In this document: positions 1 to 9,547 of the stretch, one piece after another
How positions within the stretch are numbered: position 1 is the stretch's first letter
How the letters are laid out: each line of letters starts with the position of its first letter
NCBI GenBank assembly: GCA_958413095.1
Contig: CATYUF010000024.1
Span: 1-23,709 of the forward strand
Direction of reading: 5' to 3'
Source of the DNA: an uncultured Clostridium sp.
Lineage (GTDB): Bacteria; Bacillota; Clostridia; TANB77; CAG-508
DNA: 23,709 bases
Position numbers and translations under genes: made by a program
Notes under the pieces: model-generated
What the model was told of the DNA's origin: nothing
Seen by the model: the letters and a program-made list of their open reading frames with translations, nothing else
Database searches by the model: none

Positions 1-713
1 ATATATCCTGGTTCTAATTTTCCTTTTTCAAATGGTGGATCTAATAACTTGATTATTCCATTTTCTTTATCTATTAAATGATTTTCTAAGCTTTCCATTG
101 ATATATATTTTTTATCATTATCCCCTGCATTTGAAATTATACTCCAACTTTGTGCTATACTATCAATTCTACATTCTTCATTTTCCATACTTCCTAAAGC
201 ACTTCCATCATCCATAAAGGCTCTTTTAAACCATCGTCCATCCCAGCCTTTTGTATTTAAAGCTCTTTTTAGATCAAGTTTTATTTTTTCAAATTTTTCA
301 ATTATATTTGCATCTTCTTTTCCCTCTTCTACTCTTTTTTTGCAAACTTCAATAAATCCATCCAATATTTTATATAAGAAAAATCCTAGCCAAACACTTT
401 CACCTTTCCCTTTATTTCCAACTGTACTGAATCCATCATTCCAATCTCCTGTTCCTATTTTTGGTAATCCGTTTTCTCCAAAATTGAAACTTCTTTCTAT
501 TGCTCTTATACAATGTCTATATATGCTTTCTCTTTCTTCACTTTCTAAATATTTATCATATCTTTCATCTTCCCCTTCTTTTAATATTTCTCCCACAACA
601 TATGGTGTTTCCTCTTCTAATAAACTATAATCTCCTGTAAATTTAATATACTCTAATACTAAATATGGAAGCCATAATAAGTCATCTGAAAATCTTGTTC
701 TTATTCCTCTTCC
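1..713 (-). pseudogene. 3' continuation of the NdvB-like glucan synthase, after the frameshift
   Basis: This is the out-of-frame remainder of the large glucan synthase gene that starts at 7716; it runs off the left edge. Reading the minus strand from 713 gives an open frame with no stop to the window end. It begins GRGIRTRFSDDLLWLPY, which joins directly to the HWWHEET that precedes the frameshift. The GH94 catalytic-acid motif TGDWNDG lies at about 434-454, and the segment ends near KGKLEPGY, which in this family leads into the last part of the (alpha/alpha)6 barrel. The frame before 714 stops at 682, so this part is made only if the frameshift is a sequencing error, a recent mutation or is bypassed in translation. 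The identity of the domain is secure from its motifs. The functional status of the gene is not. Confidence 0.8.
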
Positions 714-3700
714 GAGTTTCTTCATGCCACCAATGTTCTACATCTCCTTCTATAAATTGCTCTTTGCTGTGCTTAATTATTTGATTTCTTAGTTTAGATA
801 TATCTAAATATTTTAGCCCCATTGCATCTTGAAGTTGGTCTCTATATCCATAAGCCCCACCTGATTGATAGTAACCACTTCTTCCTATTAACCTACTTTG
901 GATTATTTGATAAGCTAACCAACCATTTAATAATATATTTGTAGATTCTAATGAAGTATACACTTGCAATGTTCCTAAATATTCTTTCCAATAATTTTTT
1001 ACTATATTTAACTCTTGCTTACAATTCGAAATTTTGCTATATTTATATGCCATATTTTTACAATCTATTAAATTATCTTCTGCACCCAATATTAGTGATA
1101 TTTCTTTATTAGCATAACTTTCAAGTTCTATTTCTAACTCTATTGCTATACAAGAATTTCTTCCTATTGAGTTTTCATTATTCAAATTCACCTTTTGAAG
1201 TGCTTCTGGATTTTGCAAACTATTTTTTCCTATAAAGAATTTTTTATCTCCTGTATAACTAACTATTTTTTCACTTGATGAAACATATACTTTTGTTCCT
1301 ACTATTTCATTTGTATATAAATTTCTTGCTGTTATTATATTATTGTTTCTATCAAATCTTATATTTATATTACTGTTAGTTTTTATTTCATCCTCCCCTA
1401 TTACAGGTTTTATATAATAATATATTTTTAATTTTTTTCTATTTGGTGTTGTATTTTTTAAATTTAATATTCCTATTTTACAACCATCTTCTTTTGGGAC
1501 AAATATTTCAAGCTCTTGCTCTACTCCTATGCTTTTATGAATATATTTACAATAGCCAAAACCATATATAATGTTATAATTATTATTATCAGGCCTTGGA
1601 TTTAATCCTAATGACCAGGTCTTTTTGGTTTCATCATCTTTTATATAAATTATTTCAGATGGAATATCATAGCTTGGATTATTAGACCAACTTGTTATTC
1701 TGTTTAATCTACTATTTTTATACCAACTATATCCACCCATATTTTCTGTAACTATTGTTCCAAATTTTTCATTTGCCATAATATGTGCCCATACTGTTGG
1801 TAATCTCTTTTGTTTATCTATTCTTATTAAATATTCTTTTCCATCTTCTGAAAAAGCACCATATTCATTGTAATATTTTAAATTTTCTTTATTAGTTAGT
1901 ATATCTATATCATCATTTTCTTTTTCTTCAAATATAATATTATTTATTTGTGGTTCTTTTCCTATTTCTTTATATTTTTCCATATATTCTTCTTCAATTT
2001 CTTTTAAGTTATTTTCTAATCCACCTTTACTACTATCTATCATTATACTTGATATAAATTCTAATAACTCTATATCTTTTTCTTCCATTTCTTCTTTATT
2101 TACTACAAATATTCCACCTTTAATATTTTTTAAATATCCCATCTGACTATTTAATATTGAGTTTTCTATTTCTTCTCTTACATAATTTTCATAGCTATAT
2201 CTTTCTTCATCTAATATAACTATTTCTACTTCTACATTTTTAGTTCTAAAAAACTCATAAGCTTTTAATATTTCTTTTATACAATATATATCATTAATAT
2301 TTTGAATTTTTACTAATATTATTGGATTATCTCCTGATATCCCATATTTCCACAAATCACTTTGACTATATTCTCTTTTATTGAATTTTTCTTTATTTAT
2401 ACTTTTAGTTGAATCGTCAAAAATAATATATGATAACATTTTTTGATAAATTGATATATCTTTTCCTTTTACTCTTAAATATCTACTTTCTGCTTCTATC
2501 CTAGCTTTTGATAATTCAAATACATTTTTTATATTTTCTTGTGATTCATATTTCTTTAAATTTTCTAATGTTTTTTCTTTTTCCTCTTCTACTGAAATTA
2601 TTAAGTTTAAGTTTATTTTCTCTTGTGGTTTTATCTTCACTGTTCTTTTTAATGCAACTATTGGCTCTGTTACATTTCCCACCTTTCTAGAAAATGGTAC
2701 CGAGTTTTTTACCATTAAAGGTATTCCTAAATTTCCTCTTCCAATAAATTTTTCTTCTTCTAGTTCGTATTCCATTTCTCCTATTATATTATCACTATTT
2801 GTATTTAAAGTTGTTGCCATATATACTTCTTGGCAGTTATTTTCTCTTTTCTTTCTTTTTATAACTATGCTTTTTGTTTCTTCGTCATATTCATACATTA
2901 AAAATAAATTATTAAATACTGGATGTGCATAATCTTGTTCTTTCTTTGATAATACAGGCTCAAAATATCCAGTTACCTCTAAAATTTCTTCGTCATTTCC
3001 TACATTTTCTATATTTATATTTCTAATTTCTACTGGTTCATTTGATGCAATTGTTGTATTTATTTTTGCTTTTATATTTCCATTTCCTATTTCTTGCATT
3101 ATTTTATCTGGCATAAAACTTATTTGATATTTGTTTTCTTTATTTCCATTTTGCAGATAACTTGTACTTATTATATTTTTTGTTTTTATATTCTTTATAT
3201 TAATTATTACTCCTTGTAAATAATCTTCTGTCTTTTTAAATCTATTTATATAAATATCTTTAAACTTACTTACTCCTCTTCCTTTTTGGTCTATTGCTAT
3301 TGTATAATTTTCATTTGATATTACATTTCCTCTAACAATCCTTTCGTCGATTTTGTTATAGGTTTCTTGAATATAATTTTCATAATCTTTGTATTTTAAT
3401 TTTTCTACTTTTTCTTTATCTTCTTTTGTTATAATTGCTTTTTCTGGCATTCTTTCTTGAAGTAATATTGCAGTAGCTTCTATCTCTGGATTTTTCATAA
3501 ATAATTTTTGTAAGATATTATTATTGAATAAATTATTTATTGATAATAAAATTAATCCTTGATGATGTGCCATATATGTTTTTACGATACTTGCTTTTTT
3601 TCCATATTCTACTCTTTCTGGTGTAAAATCTATTGATTCATAAAATCCATATTTGTCATACATTCCATAGTTTTCTAATACTCTTAAGTTTTCTACAACT

Positions 3701-6700
3701 TCTTTTGGTCTATCACATATAGCTAATATCCCACCATATGAAGATACTACCATTTCATCTGCTAGTCCTCTTTTTAAACCTAACCATGGTATACCAAAAG
3801 CCTTATATTGATAATTAGAATGTAAATCTTTTAAGTTAAAGGCTGCTTCTGATATTCCCCAAGGTAAGTTTAATTGTTTTGCATAATTCATTTGACTATT
3901 TATCATAAATTTACATGATTCATCTAGTAAGCTTCCTTTATATTTAGGCATATTTATATTAGGCATTAAATATTCAAATGCTGTTCCTGACCAAGAAACT
4001 AATCCTTTATATTTATCAATTATTGTTAATGTCCTACTTAAATGGTTCCAATGTTTTGATGGTATATCTTTTTTAGCTATTGCAACAAAACTTGCTTGTC
4101 TAGCTTCTGATGCTAATAAGTCATAGTATGAGTCAGTTAATTTATTTTCTTCTATATTATATCCTATTGAAAAAATTTGATGTTCATAACTATATAAATG
4201 TGAAAAATCTGTATTTTCAATTATTCTATTAATTATATTTAAAATTTCTTCTATTTGATTTTTTATTTTGTATTCTTTTTCTTCTAGTATTTTTTTTACT
4301 GAAATTTCTTCTATTTGATTGCTCATTTGTTCTTCTTTTTCTTCTGTTATTTCTTTACTTAAAATCTCTTCTAAAAATGCTTTTTCTACATATAAATATC
4401 CCACAAAATTTCCACTATCTACTGTTGAAACATATCTCGGAATTAGTGGCTGTTTAGCTTTTATATTATACCAGTTATATAAATGACCATTCCATTTTTG
4501 TAAACTATCAACTGATATCATTATATTTTGTAATAAATCTATGGTTTCTTTTTGATTAATATATTTTAAGTTAAATGCTGAAATTACTGCTAAAATTGAT
4601 AGCCCAATATTTGTAGAAGATGTTCTATCTACTATTTTATTTTTTCTTCCACATTGATAATTGTCTGGTATTAAATAATTATTATCTTCTGTCAAATATG
4701 TTTTAAAAAATTGCCAAGTCCTTTCTCCTATTTCTAAAACATATTCTTTTTCTTTTTTTGTTAATCTTTCTAAAGTTTTTGTTTCTTTTATTTCTTTACT
4801 TATATAACACATTATATATGGTGCTATGAGCCATAAAATACCTAATATAACTCCTATTATATTATTTCTAATTATTGAAAATCCTATTGCAATTATTCCT
4901 ATTAAAATATTAATCCACATTTGTTTATAATATGAAAAATAATCATCTTTTGATTGTTTTTCTGCCTCTTCTGAAGTTAGCCATTCTAATAAATTTTTAT
5001 GACTAATTGTTACTCTATAAATTGTTTTTATAATAGCTTTTAGTGACATATATGCTTTATATGGTAAACATGAAATTGTGATTATACTTCTTAGAATTAT
5101 TCCTTTATATCCTGTAATTTTAGGTTCAAAGGTCTTTTGCTTTTGTTCTCCTTCTTTTTTCATAATTAATCTATTTAATGTTTCTAATAAATATGGAAAT
5201 ATTCCTATTAATATCATAATTGTAATTATCGGGTAAATATCTATTTTATATATTGCTGAAATTATTATAGATATAAAGCTAGCAAATAATATTGATATAT
5301 CTAATAAACTTCTTCTTAGATTATCAAAAATTTTATATTTAGATAAAAAATTTAATGGATTTTTTATTATTTTATTTTCTTTGTTACTTACCTTTGATGT
5401 AATCCATTTTGCGATTTGCCAGTCACCTCTAATCCACCTAGATAGCCTATTCATAAAGCTATTATATTTAGTTGGATATCCATCCATTAATAATATATCT
5501 GTTGCTAAACCACATCTTAAATAACTACCTTCTAATAAGTCATGACTTAGTACTGTATTTTCTGGTATTGCATTTTTTAAAACTCTCGAAAATGTTTGTA
5601 AATCATATATTCCTTTTCCTGTAAAGATTCCTTCATTAAAATTATCTTGATATAAATCAGATATTGCATTTGTATATGAATCTATTCCTCCATCTCCTGC
5701 AAATAATTTTGTAAAAATAGTTTTATAACTTACATCTAAATTAATTCCTATTCGTGGTTGAATAAGTGCATGACCTTCTGTTACTATGTTTTTTTCCTCA
5801 TCTATTATTGGTTTATTTAAAATATGTGCCATAGCACCCACTAACTCAAATGCTGAATTTAATATTAAATCAGTATCTGCATCCAAGGTTATTATATATT
5901 TTATTTGTGGTAATATATCTTTATTATTTTCTATTGTATTTGCCTTAAATTTATTTGCTTCATTTCCTAAAATGTACTCATTAAACTGTGTGAGCATTCC
6001 TCTTTTTCTTTCCCAGCCTAAATATTTTCCTTCTTTTTCATTCCATTCTCTTTTTCTGTATATGAAATTAAAAATAGGAAAGTCATTTTCCTTTGAGTAC
6101 TTTTTATTTAATCTTTTGCATTGTTCTATTCCTTCTTTAATTATTTCTTCATCAAACTCTTTATCTTGTGTATCTTCTTCTGTGCAGTCACCAAGTAATG
6201 TAAAATATATATTTTCTGATTTATTTGCTATATAATATACTTCTAGTTTTCTTGATAATTCTTTTACTTTTTCTCTTGATTTCAAAATTGTTGGAATTAT
6301 AACCATACAAGAATTTTCAATATCTATTCCTTTGGTAAAATCTATTTTTGGGATTATTTTTGGTTTTACTATTTTATTTAATATATATTGTATTATTTGT
6401 GTTGAAATTTCAGATGATGGTATTAAGAATATAAATATTCCTATTATAAAAATTGATATTTTTTGTATATTTGCATTTAATATTGCACTTATACTTATAG
6501 ATATAAGTAATGTTAATAATATATTTACTAATACAAAAATTTTTTCTTTCAGTTTTTTACTAAGTTTTTTCTTTTTTAAATTTAATTTTTCATATAACTC
6601 ATCTATTCCTTTCCCTATTAAATAATATCCTATATGATATTGTTTTGAACCTTCTTTTTTATTTTTTGCTATTTCAAGAATTTTTTTAGCTATATAAATT

Positions 6701-7716
6701 TCTGAAATTTTAGTCTTTTTAGAAATTTCTTTTATTTTATTTCTATAACATTCTTTAGTATTATTGTCCATTTTACTATATACGTCAGCTGGGTCTTGTT
6801 TTAATATTTCTTCTACACCATTTATTTTTTCAAATATCTCTAAAAAATTTATTCTTTGAATAGTTCTAATACTTGTTATACTATTTCCTATTAATACCTT
6901 TGTTACTGCAATATCAAAATGCTCTTTTTTAGTCACTTCTTGAATAGTTGTTCCTGTCATTTCGACTGTTTCTTCTAAGACTTTTAGATAGCTATAACCT
7001 TTTTTTCCATATCTTCTTAAAATGTATGACATATATTCTATGAATGGATATTTCATATCTTTTATTACATCTATTTTGCTAATTTTATTATTAAAGTTAG
7101 TAAAGTTTTGTTCAGCTTTTGACTTGTTTTCTATTAGTCTTTCTACTATATTTTCTGCTTTATATTTTTGAATTTGACTATTATATATTTTTTCACTTAT
7201 TTCTCTTATATTTTCAATTATTGCTATTTGAAGGAAAATTCCTATATTCCATATTTCTTCCATGCTTAATGTTTTTTTACTTTGATAGCTTTTTAAATAA
7301 TCTTCTAAATCTCTTCTTTCTATTTTATTATCTGTATATGCTACTATTTCTGAGGCTAATACATATATTCTTGCATATCCTTTATATTTTCCATTTCCTA
7401 TTCCTAGAAAATTAACATATTTTTTTAATGTTAATTCTTTTTGAATTTGCTTTACTGTTTCTTCTATAATATAAAAATTGTCTAACAACCATTCTCCTGC
7501 TGGGTGAATACTTATTCCTATTTTTAAATGTTCATTTAATAAATTATATACTGTTTTTATAACCTCATAACTTTCAATCAAATGTGGTATAGGATATGTT
7601 TCTTTTTTAGAATTATTTACTAAATTGTGGTTTGACGCAATTTTTTGTAAATAATTTTCTAATTGTACTTTATTTAATAAAGTTCCATCTATTTTTAATA
7701 TTTTATCTACTTTCAA
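682..7716 (-). CDS. NdvB-like cyclic beta-1,2-glucan synthase (GT84/GH189/GH94), frameshifted
   Basis: Giant membrane glycosyltransferase that, in this family, makes beta-1,2-glucan from UDP-glucose, cyclises it and trims chain length. Residues are counted from an upstream TTG at 7737. Membrane segments lie near 400-450. The GT84 catalytic region follows, with TLDADTDL near 617, SHDLLEGSYLRCG near 731 and RLSRWIRGDWQ near 769. More membrane helices lie at about 800-980. A glycoamylase-like (GH189-type) cyclisation domain covers about 1005-1430. GH94-type beta-sandwiches follow, and the GH94 barrel begins near 2275 (GGAYGYRDQLQDA). The chosen start is TTG at 7716, because AAGGAG lies 10 nt upstream; the TTG at 7737 has no such site. 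The frame ends in a non-family tail, RKRNKNKIFR, after an extra C at 714, so the predicted product lacks the GH94 catalytic Asp. Homologues are about 2800 aa, which fits this part plus the next. The Clostridial product could be a linear or cyclic glucan. Confidence 0.85.
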   Translation of the reverse strand: MKVDKILKIDGTLLNKVQLENYLQKIASNHNLVNNSKKETYPIPHLIESYEVIKTVYNLLNEHLKIGISIHPAGEWLLDNFYIIEETVKQIQKELTLKKYVNFLGIGNGKYKGYARIYVLASEIVAYTDNKIERRDLEDYLKSYQSKKTLSMEEIWNIGIFLQIAIIENIREISEKIYNSQIQKYKAENIVERLIENKSKAEQNFTNFNNKISKIDVIKDMKYPFIEYMSYILRRYGKKGYSYLKVLEETVEMTGTTIQEVTKKEHFDIAVTKVLIGNSITSIRTIQRINFLEIFEKINGVEEILKQDPADVYSKMDNNTKECYRNKIKEISKKTKISEIYIAKKILEIAKNKKEGSKQYHIGYYLIGKGIDELYEKLNLKKKKLSKKLKEKIFVLVNILLTLLISISISAILNANIQKISIFIIGIFIFLIPSSEISTQIIQYILNKIVKPKIIPKIDFTKGIDIENSCMVIIPTILKSREKVKELSRKLEVYYIANKSENIYFTLLGDCTEEDTQDKEFDEEIIKEGIEQCKRLNKKYSKENDFPIFNFIYRKREWNEKEGKYLGWERKRGMLTQFNEYILGNEANKFKANTIENNKDILPQIKYIITLDADTDLILNSAFELVGAMAHILNKPIIDEEKNIVTEGHALIQPRIGINLDVSYKTIFTKLFAGDGGIDSYTNAISDLYQDNFNEGIFTGKGIYDLQTFSRVLKNAIPENTVLSHDLLEGSYLRCGLATDILLMDGYPTKYNSFMNRLSRWIRGDWQIAKWITSKVSNKENKIIKNPLNFLSKYKIFDNLRRSLLDISILFASFISIIISAIYKIDIYPIITIMILIGIFPYLLETLNRLIMKKEGEQKQKTFEPKITGYKGIILRSIITISCLPYKAYMSLKAIIKTIYRVTISHKNLLEWLTSEEAEKQSKDDYFSYYKQMWINILIGIIAIGFSIIRNNIIGVILGILWLIAPYIMCYISKEIKETKTLERLTKKEKEYVLEIGERTWQFFKTYLTEDNNYLIPDNYQCGRKNKIVDRTSSTNIGLSILAVISAFNLKYINQKETIDLLQNIMISVDSLQKWNGHLYNWYNIKAKQPLIPRYVSTVDSGNFVGYLYVEKAFLEEILSKEITEEKEEQMSNQIEEISVKKILEEKEYKIKNQIEEILNIINRIIENTDFSHLYSYEHQIFSIGYNIEENKLTDSYYDLLASEARQASFVAIAKKDIPSKHWNHLSRTLTIIDKYKGLVSWSGTAFEYLMPNINMPKYKGSLLDESCKFMINSQMNYAKQLNLPWGISEAAFNLKDLHSNYQYKAFGIPWLGLKRGLADEMVVSSYGGILAICDRPKEVVENLRVLENYGMYDKYGFYESIDFTPERVEYGKKASIVKTYMAHHQGLILLSINNLFNNNILQKLFMKNPEIEATAILLQERMPEKAIITKEDKEKVEKLKYKDYENYIQETYNKIDERIVRGNVISNENYTIAIDQKGRGVSKFKDIYINRFKKTEDYLQGVIINIKNIKTKNIISTSYLQNGNKENKYQISFMPDKIMQEIGNGNIKAKINTTIASNEPVEIRNINIENVGNDEEILEVTGYFEPVLSKKEQDYAHPVFNNLFLMYEYDEETKSIVIKRKKRENNCQEVYMATTLNTNSDNIIGEMEYELEEEKFIGRGNLGIPLMVKNSVPFSRKVGNVTEPIVALKRTVKIKPQEKINLNLIISVEEEKEKTLENLKKYESQENIKNVFELSKARIEAESRYLRVKGKDISIYQKMLSYIIFDDSTKSINKEKFNKREYSQSDLWKYGISGDNPIILVKIQNINDIYCIKEILKAYEFFRTKNVEVEIVILDEERYSYENYVREEIENSILNSQMGYLKNIKGGIFVVNKEEMEEKDIELLEFISSIMIDSSKGGLENNLKEIEEEYMEKYKEIGKEPQINNIIFEEKENDDIDILTNKENLKYYNEYGAFSEDGKEYLIRIDKQKRLPTVWAHIMANEKFGTIVTENMGGYSWYKNSRLNRITSWSNNPSYDIPSEIIYIKDDETKKTWSLGLNPRPDNNNYNIIYGFGYCKYIHKSIGVEQELEIFVPKEDGCKIGILNLKNTTPNRKKLKIYYYIKPVIGEDEIKTNSNINIRFDRNNNIITARNLYTNEIVGTKVYVSSSEKIVSYTGDKKFFIGKNSLQNPEALQKVNLNNENSIGRNSCIAIELEIELESYANKEISLILGAEDNLIDCKNMAYKYSKISNCKQELNIVKNYWKEYLGTLQVYTSLESTNILLNGWLAYQIIQSRLIGRSGYYQSGGAYGYRDQLQDAMGLKYLDISKLRNQIIKHSKEQFIEGDVEHWWHEETRKRNKNKIFR

Positions 7717-7776
7717 AAAACTTCCACTCCTTGCCAATATGTTTTATACATATTGTTTGCAAGGAGTGGAAGTTTT
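7717..7776 (-). terminator. Terminator hairpin that embeds the downstream ribosome-binding site
   Basis: A 14-bp perfect inverted repeat (CTTCCACTCCTTGC at 7721-7734, GCAAGGAGTGGAAG at 7759-7772) encloses a second 8-bp stem (CAATATGT/ACATATTG), separated by a 3-nt bulge. On the minus strand it follows the stop of the 7794-8669 gene by 21 nt. It ends in six U residues that run straight into the TTG start (7714-7716) of the glucan synthase. The 3' arm carries AAGGAG, the only good Shine-Dalgarno site for that gene. The structure therefore looks like an intrinsic terminator that also sequesters the ribosome-binding site of the next gene. The A-tract on the other side means it could also act in the plus direction. 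Confidence 0.8.
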
Positions 7777-7793
7777 ATGCACTTTTAGTTAAA

Positions 7794-8669
7794 TTATCTA
7801 CCTTCGTCTTCTATTGATGCAAGTTCTTTACTTTCATTTTCTTTTATTTTTTCTAAATCAGCTTTTGTTGTCCTTTCACATTTTATTTTGCCATTTTCAT
7901 TTACTGTGATTTCTGAAGAAGCAAATCTTTCTGTTTCTTCCAAAGCATTTTCATATGTTTTTACAGTTTCTTCTCTATCTATTTTATCATTCTCAAACTC
8001 TGTATTTGCTACTTGTATAGTTCTAATATTTTCTATATGGTCACCTATATCTTTACCATAATGGTCGCCTTCTATAAATATTTTTTCTTCATCGTCACTT
8101 GTTACAATTATTCTTGATATTGCATTATTATCTCTTGGTTTTACTACTATACTTTCATAGTCCCCAATTTCATTTCCTAATTTTGACTGTATAACTGAAA
8201 ATTTTATATCTTCTATTTCTTCACCTACATGAAGTATTTCATCCTTTGATAAATTTTCTACATTTTTTAAACTTTCTTCTACTTCTGATAATTTCTCTAC
8301 TGTTGCTTCATTTAATCCTAACTCTTCTAATGTCTTACCTGATTCTAAAGCTTCCTCTAAAGTTACTGGTTTCATATTTTGGTCATAATATTGTTTTGCT
8401 CCATATGAACCAAATGCAACAAGCCCTGCTGTAACAAGTAAGCCTATTCTTTTTTTCATAGTATTAGTCTTTTTATGCTGTTTTGCTATATTTCTAATTT
8501 TTCTATCTTTAGCAACATATTTTTCTTTTCTTACTGGCTTTCTTTCTTCTTTAATATTGTTTCTCTTACTTATATCTATATTATCTAATCTTCTCAAAGA
8601 TATTTGCTTTAGTTGTCCATTATTTGACATTTTATTTAAAAATTCTTGTCTTTCTGCTTGTGTTCCCAT
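7794..8669 (-). CDS. Hypothetical single-pass membrane protein (291 aa)
   Basis: I do not recognise this protein. A basic N-terminal stretch of about 70 residues (RKPVRKEKYVAKDRKIRN and nearby) precedes one hydrophobic segment at about 75-93 (IGLLVTAGLVAFGSYGA). An acidic C-terminal domain of about 200 residues follows, so the topology is probably an inverted signal anchor with the C-terminal part outside the membrane. The segment from 100 to 150 is rich in Glu and Leu (LEEALESGKTLEELGL...VEESLKNVENL) and may be helical or coiled-coil. No catalytic motif is visible. The ATG start is well supported by AAAGGAGGT 6-7 nt upstream and by the promoter at 8705-8733. It is followed by the terminator that overlaps the start of the glucan synthase gene. 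A link to envelope glycan synthesis would rest on position alone. Confidence 0.75.
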   Translation of the reverse strand: MGTQAERQEFLNKMSNNGQLKQISLRRLDNIDISKRNNIKEERKPVRKEKYVAKDRKIRNIAKQHKKTNTMKKRIGLLVTAGLVAFGSYGAKQYYDQNMKPVTLEEALESGKTLEELGLNEATVEKLSEVEESLKNVENLSKDEILHVGEEIEDIKFSVIQSKLGNEIGDYESIVVKPRDNNAISRIIVTSDDEEKIFIEGDHYGKDIGDHIENIRTIQVANTEFENDKIDREETVKTYENALEETERFASSEITVNENGKIKCERTTKADLEKIKENESKELASIEDEGR

Positions 8670-8704
8670 ATTAATTACCTCCTTTGTATATGACCTACAA
8701 TACT

Positions 8705-8733
8705 ATTATACCACTTATTCTTAAAAAATGCAA
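8705..8733 (-). promoter_or_regulatory. Sigma-A promoter of the 291-aa membrane protein gene
   Basis: On the minus strand TTGCAT (8728-8733) is followed after exactly 17 bp by TATAAT (8705-8710). A transcript starting near 8698 would have a leader of about 28 nt carrying the AAAGGAGGT ribosome-binding site. It lies back to back with the promoter candidate at 8756-8784. Confidence 0.7.
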
Positions 8734-8755
8734 AATTTTCATTTTTTCTGTTTTT

Positions 8756-8784
8756 TTGACAACTTATTCCATACTTCTCATATT
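8756..8784 (+). promoter_or_regulatory. Candidate sigma-A promoter of the cysteine-rich protein gene
   Basis: A consensus -35 TTGACA is at 8756-8761. The best -10 at 17 bp spacing is CATATT (8779-8784, 4 of 6 matches); TATTAT at 8781-8786 would need 19 bp. The -35 is convincing and the exact -10 is not. Confidence 0.45.
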
Positions 8785-8827
8785 ATATATTAACAACTAT
8801 TTTGTTGTTAGAAAGGATGGATAAATA

Positions 8828-9292
8828 ATGGATTTAGAAAATAAAAAACCTTGTTGCCCAATTTTAGATGTTGATGGTGTTATATCAGGAGGTAAACAAT
8901 TTGACTTAGATATTACTTTACCAGAAGATAATAGAGATGTAATATATGGAGTTGTAAAAAATTGTTTTAAAGAGCCTGTATGTGATGCAGTTGTAGAATT
9001 AGTTGAAATAGTATATGATTGTGGTAAAAAAGACAGACGCCCTATCGGTCATACTTTTACAGATAAAGAAGGAGAATTCGTATTTGGACCACTTTGTCCT
9101 GGTAAACAATATGCTCTTCAAATTTGGGTAAATGATACTGATAGAATGAAAATATGTGCAAAATGTCATCACGAAGGAAAATGCTTAAAAGGTTCTAAAC
9201 ATGATAAATGTGATTGTTATTTAGAAAATGTTGAGCATTGCTGTAATGAGAAAATGGAAACAAACTTTGATGAATGTAAATGTGAAAAATAA
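8828..9292 (+). CDS. Cysteine-rich protein with CnaB/carboxypeptidase-regulatory-like fold
   Basis: A 154-residue protein without a signal peptide or membrane segment. Residues about 37-105 have the pattern of a carboxypeptidase-regulatory-like or CnaB beta-sandwich: VIYGVVKNCFKEPVCDAVVELV, then TFTDKEGEFVFGPLCPGKQYALQI. It contains 15 cysteines, including a CC pair near the start and a C-terminal cluster (ICAKC, KCDCY, HCCN, ECKC) that could bind metal or form disulfide links. Similar cysteine-rich carboxypeptidase-regulatory-like proteins occur in Clostridia, but I cannot assign a function. A spore-layer or other cross-linked structural role is only a guess. The ATG start follows AAAGGATGG at a suitable distance, and the gene ends in a bidirectional hairpin. 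Confidence 0.75.
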   Translation: MDLENKKPCCPILDVDGVISGGKQFDLDITLPEDNRDVIYGVVKNCFKEPVCDAVVELVEIVYDCGKKDRRPIGHTFTDKEGEFVFGPLCPGKQYALQIWVNDTDRMKICAKCHHEGKCLKGSKHDKCDCYLENVEHCCNEKMETNFDECKCEK

Positions 9293-9294
9293 AA

Positions 9295-9353
9295 CTATGT
9301 AAAAGATAATAGCTGACCTAGAATGTAAAAAATTCTCTAGGTCAGCCACATAG
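9295..9353. terminator. Hairpin between convergent genes, probable bidirectional terminator
   Basis: An 11-bp perfect stem, GCTGACCTAGA (9312-9322) with TCTAGGTCAGC (9336-9346), sits inside a second, outer pairing CTATGT (9295-9300) with ACATAG (9348-9353). It fills the gap between the stop of the plus-strand cysteine-rich gene (9292) and the stop of the minus-strand small protein gene (9357). The downstream tract is U-richer on the minus strand. On the plus strand there is no clear U-run. Confidence 0.6.
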
Positions 9354-9356
9354 CAA

Positions 9357-9497
9357 TTACACAATTCCCATTTTCTTCACTAATTGTTTTCCTTTTTTCA
9401 TCATTTTCTTTTTATTCATCATGCCACTTTCGGCATACATCATAACTAAACCTGTTGTTATTAATCCACCTATCATAACACCTTTTACAAATTTCAT
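9357..9497 (-). CDS. Small membrane-associated protein, 46 aa
   Basis: A short reading frame of 46 residues: it begins MKFVKGVMIGGLITTGLVMM, followed by YAESGMMNKKKMMKKGKQLVKKMGIV. It has one glycine-containing hydrophobic segment (about 6-21) followed by a strongly basic, Met/Lys-rich tail, like the small YtxH-type membrane proteins common in Firmicutes. A family cannot be fixed from so short a sequence. The ATG is preceded by AAAGGAAG at a suitable distance (about 9 nt), which supports translation. It lies downstream of the TSUP genes on the same strand. Confidence 0.65.
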   Translation of the reverse strand: MKFVKGVMIGGLITTGLVMMYAESGMMNKKKMMKKGKQLVKKMGIV

Positions 9498-9547
9498 AAC
9501 TTTCTACTTCCTTTCTTTAATTTTATAATGCTAATACAATTAAATAT

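Noticed and set aside
682..720. Programmed +1 frameshift in the glucan synthase.
   Set aside because: The P-site ACU would have to re-pair as CUC, no stimulatory stem or internal Shine-Dalgarno site is evident, and a mutation or sequence error is simpler.
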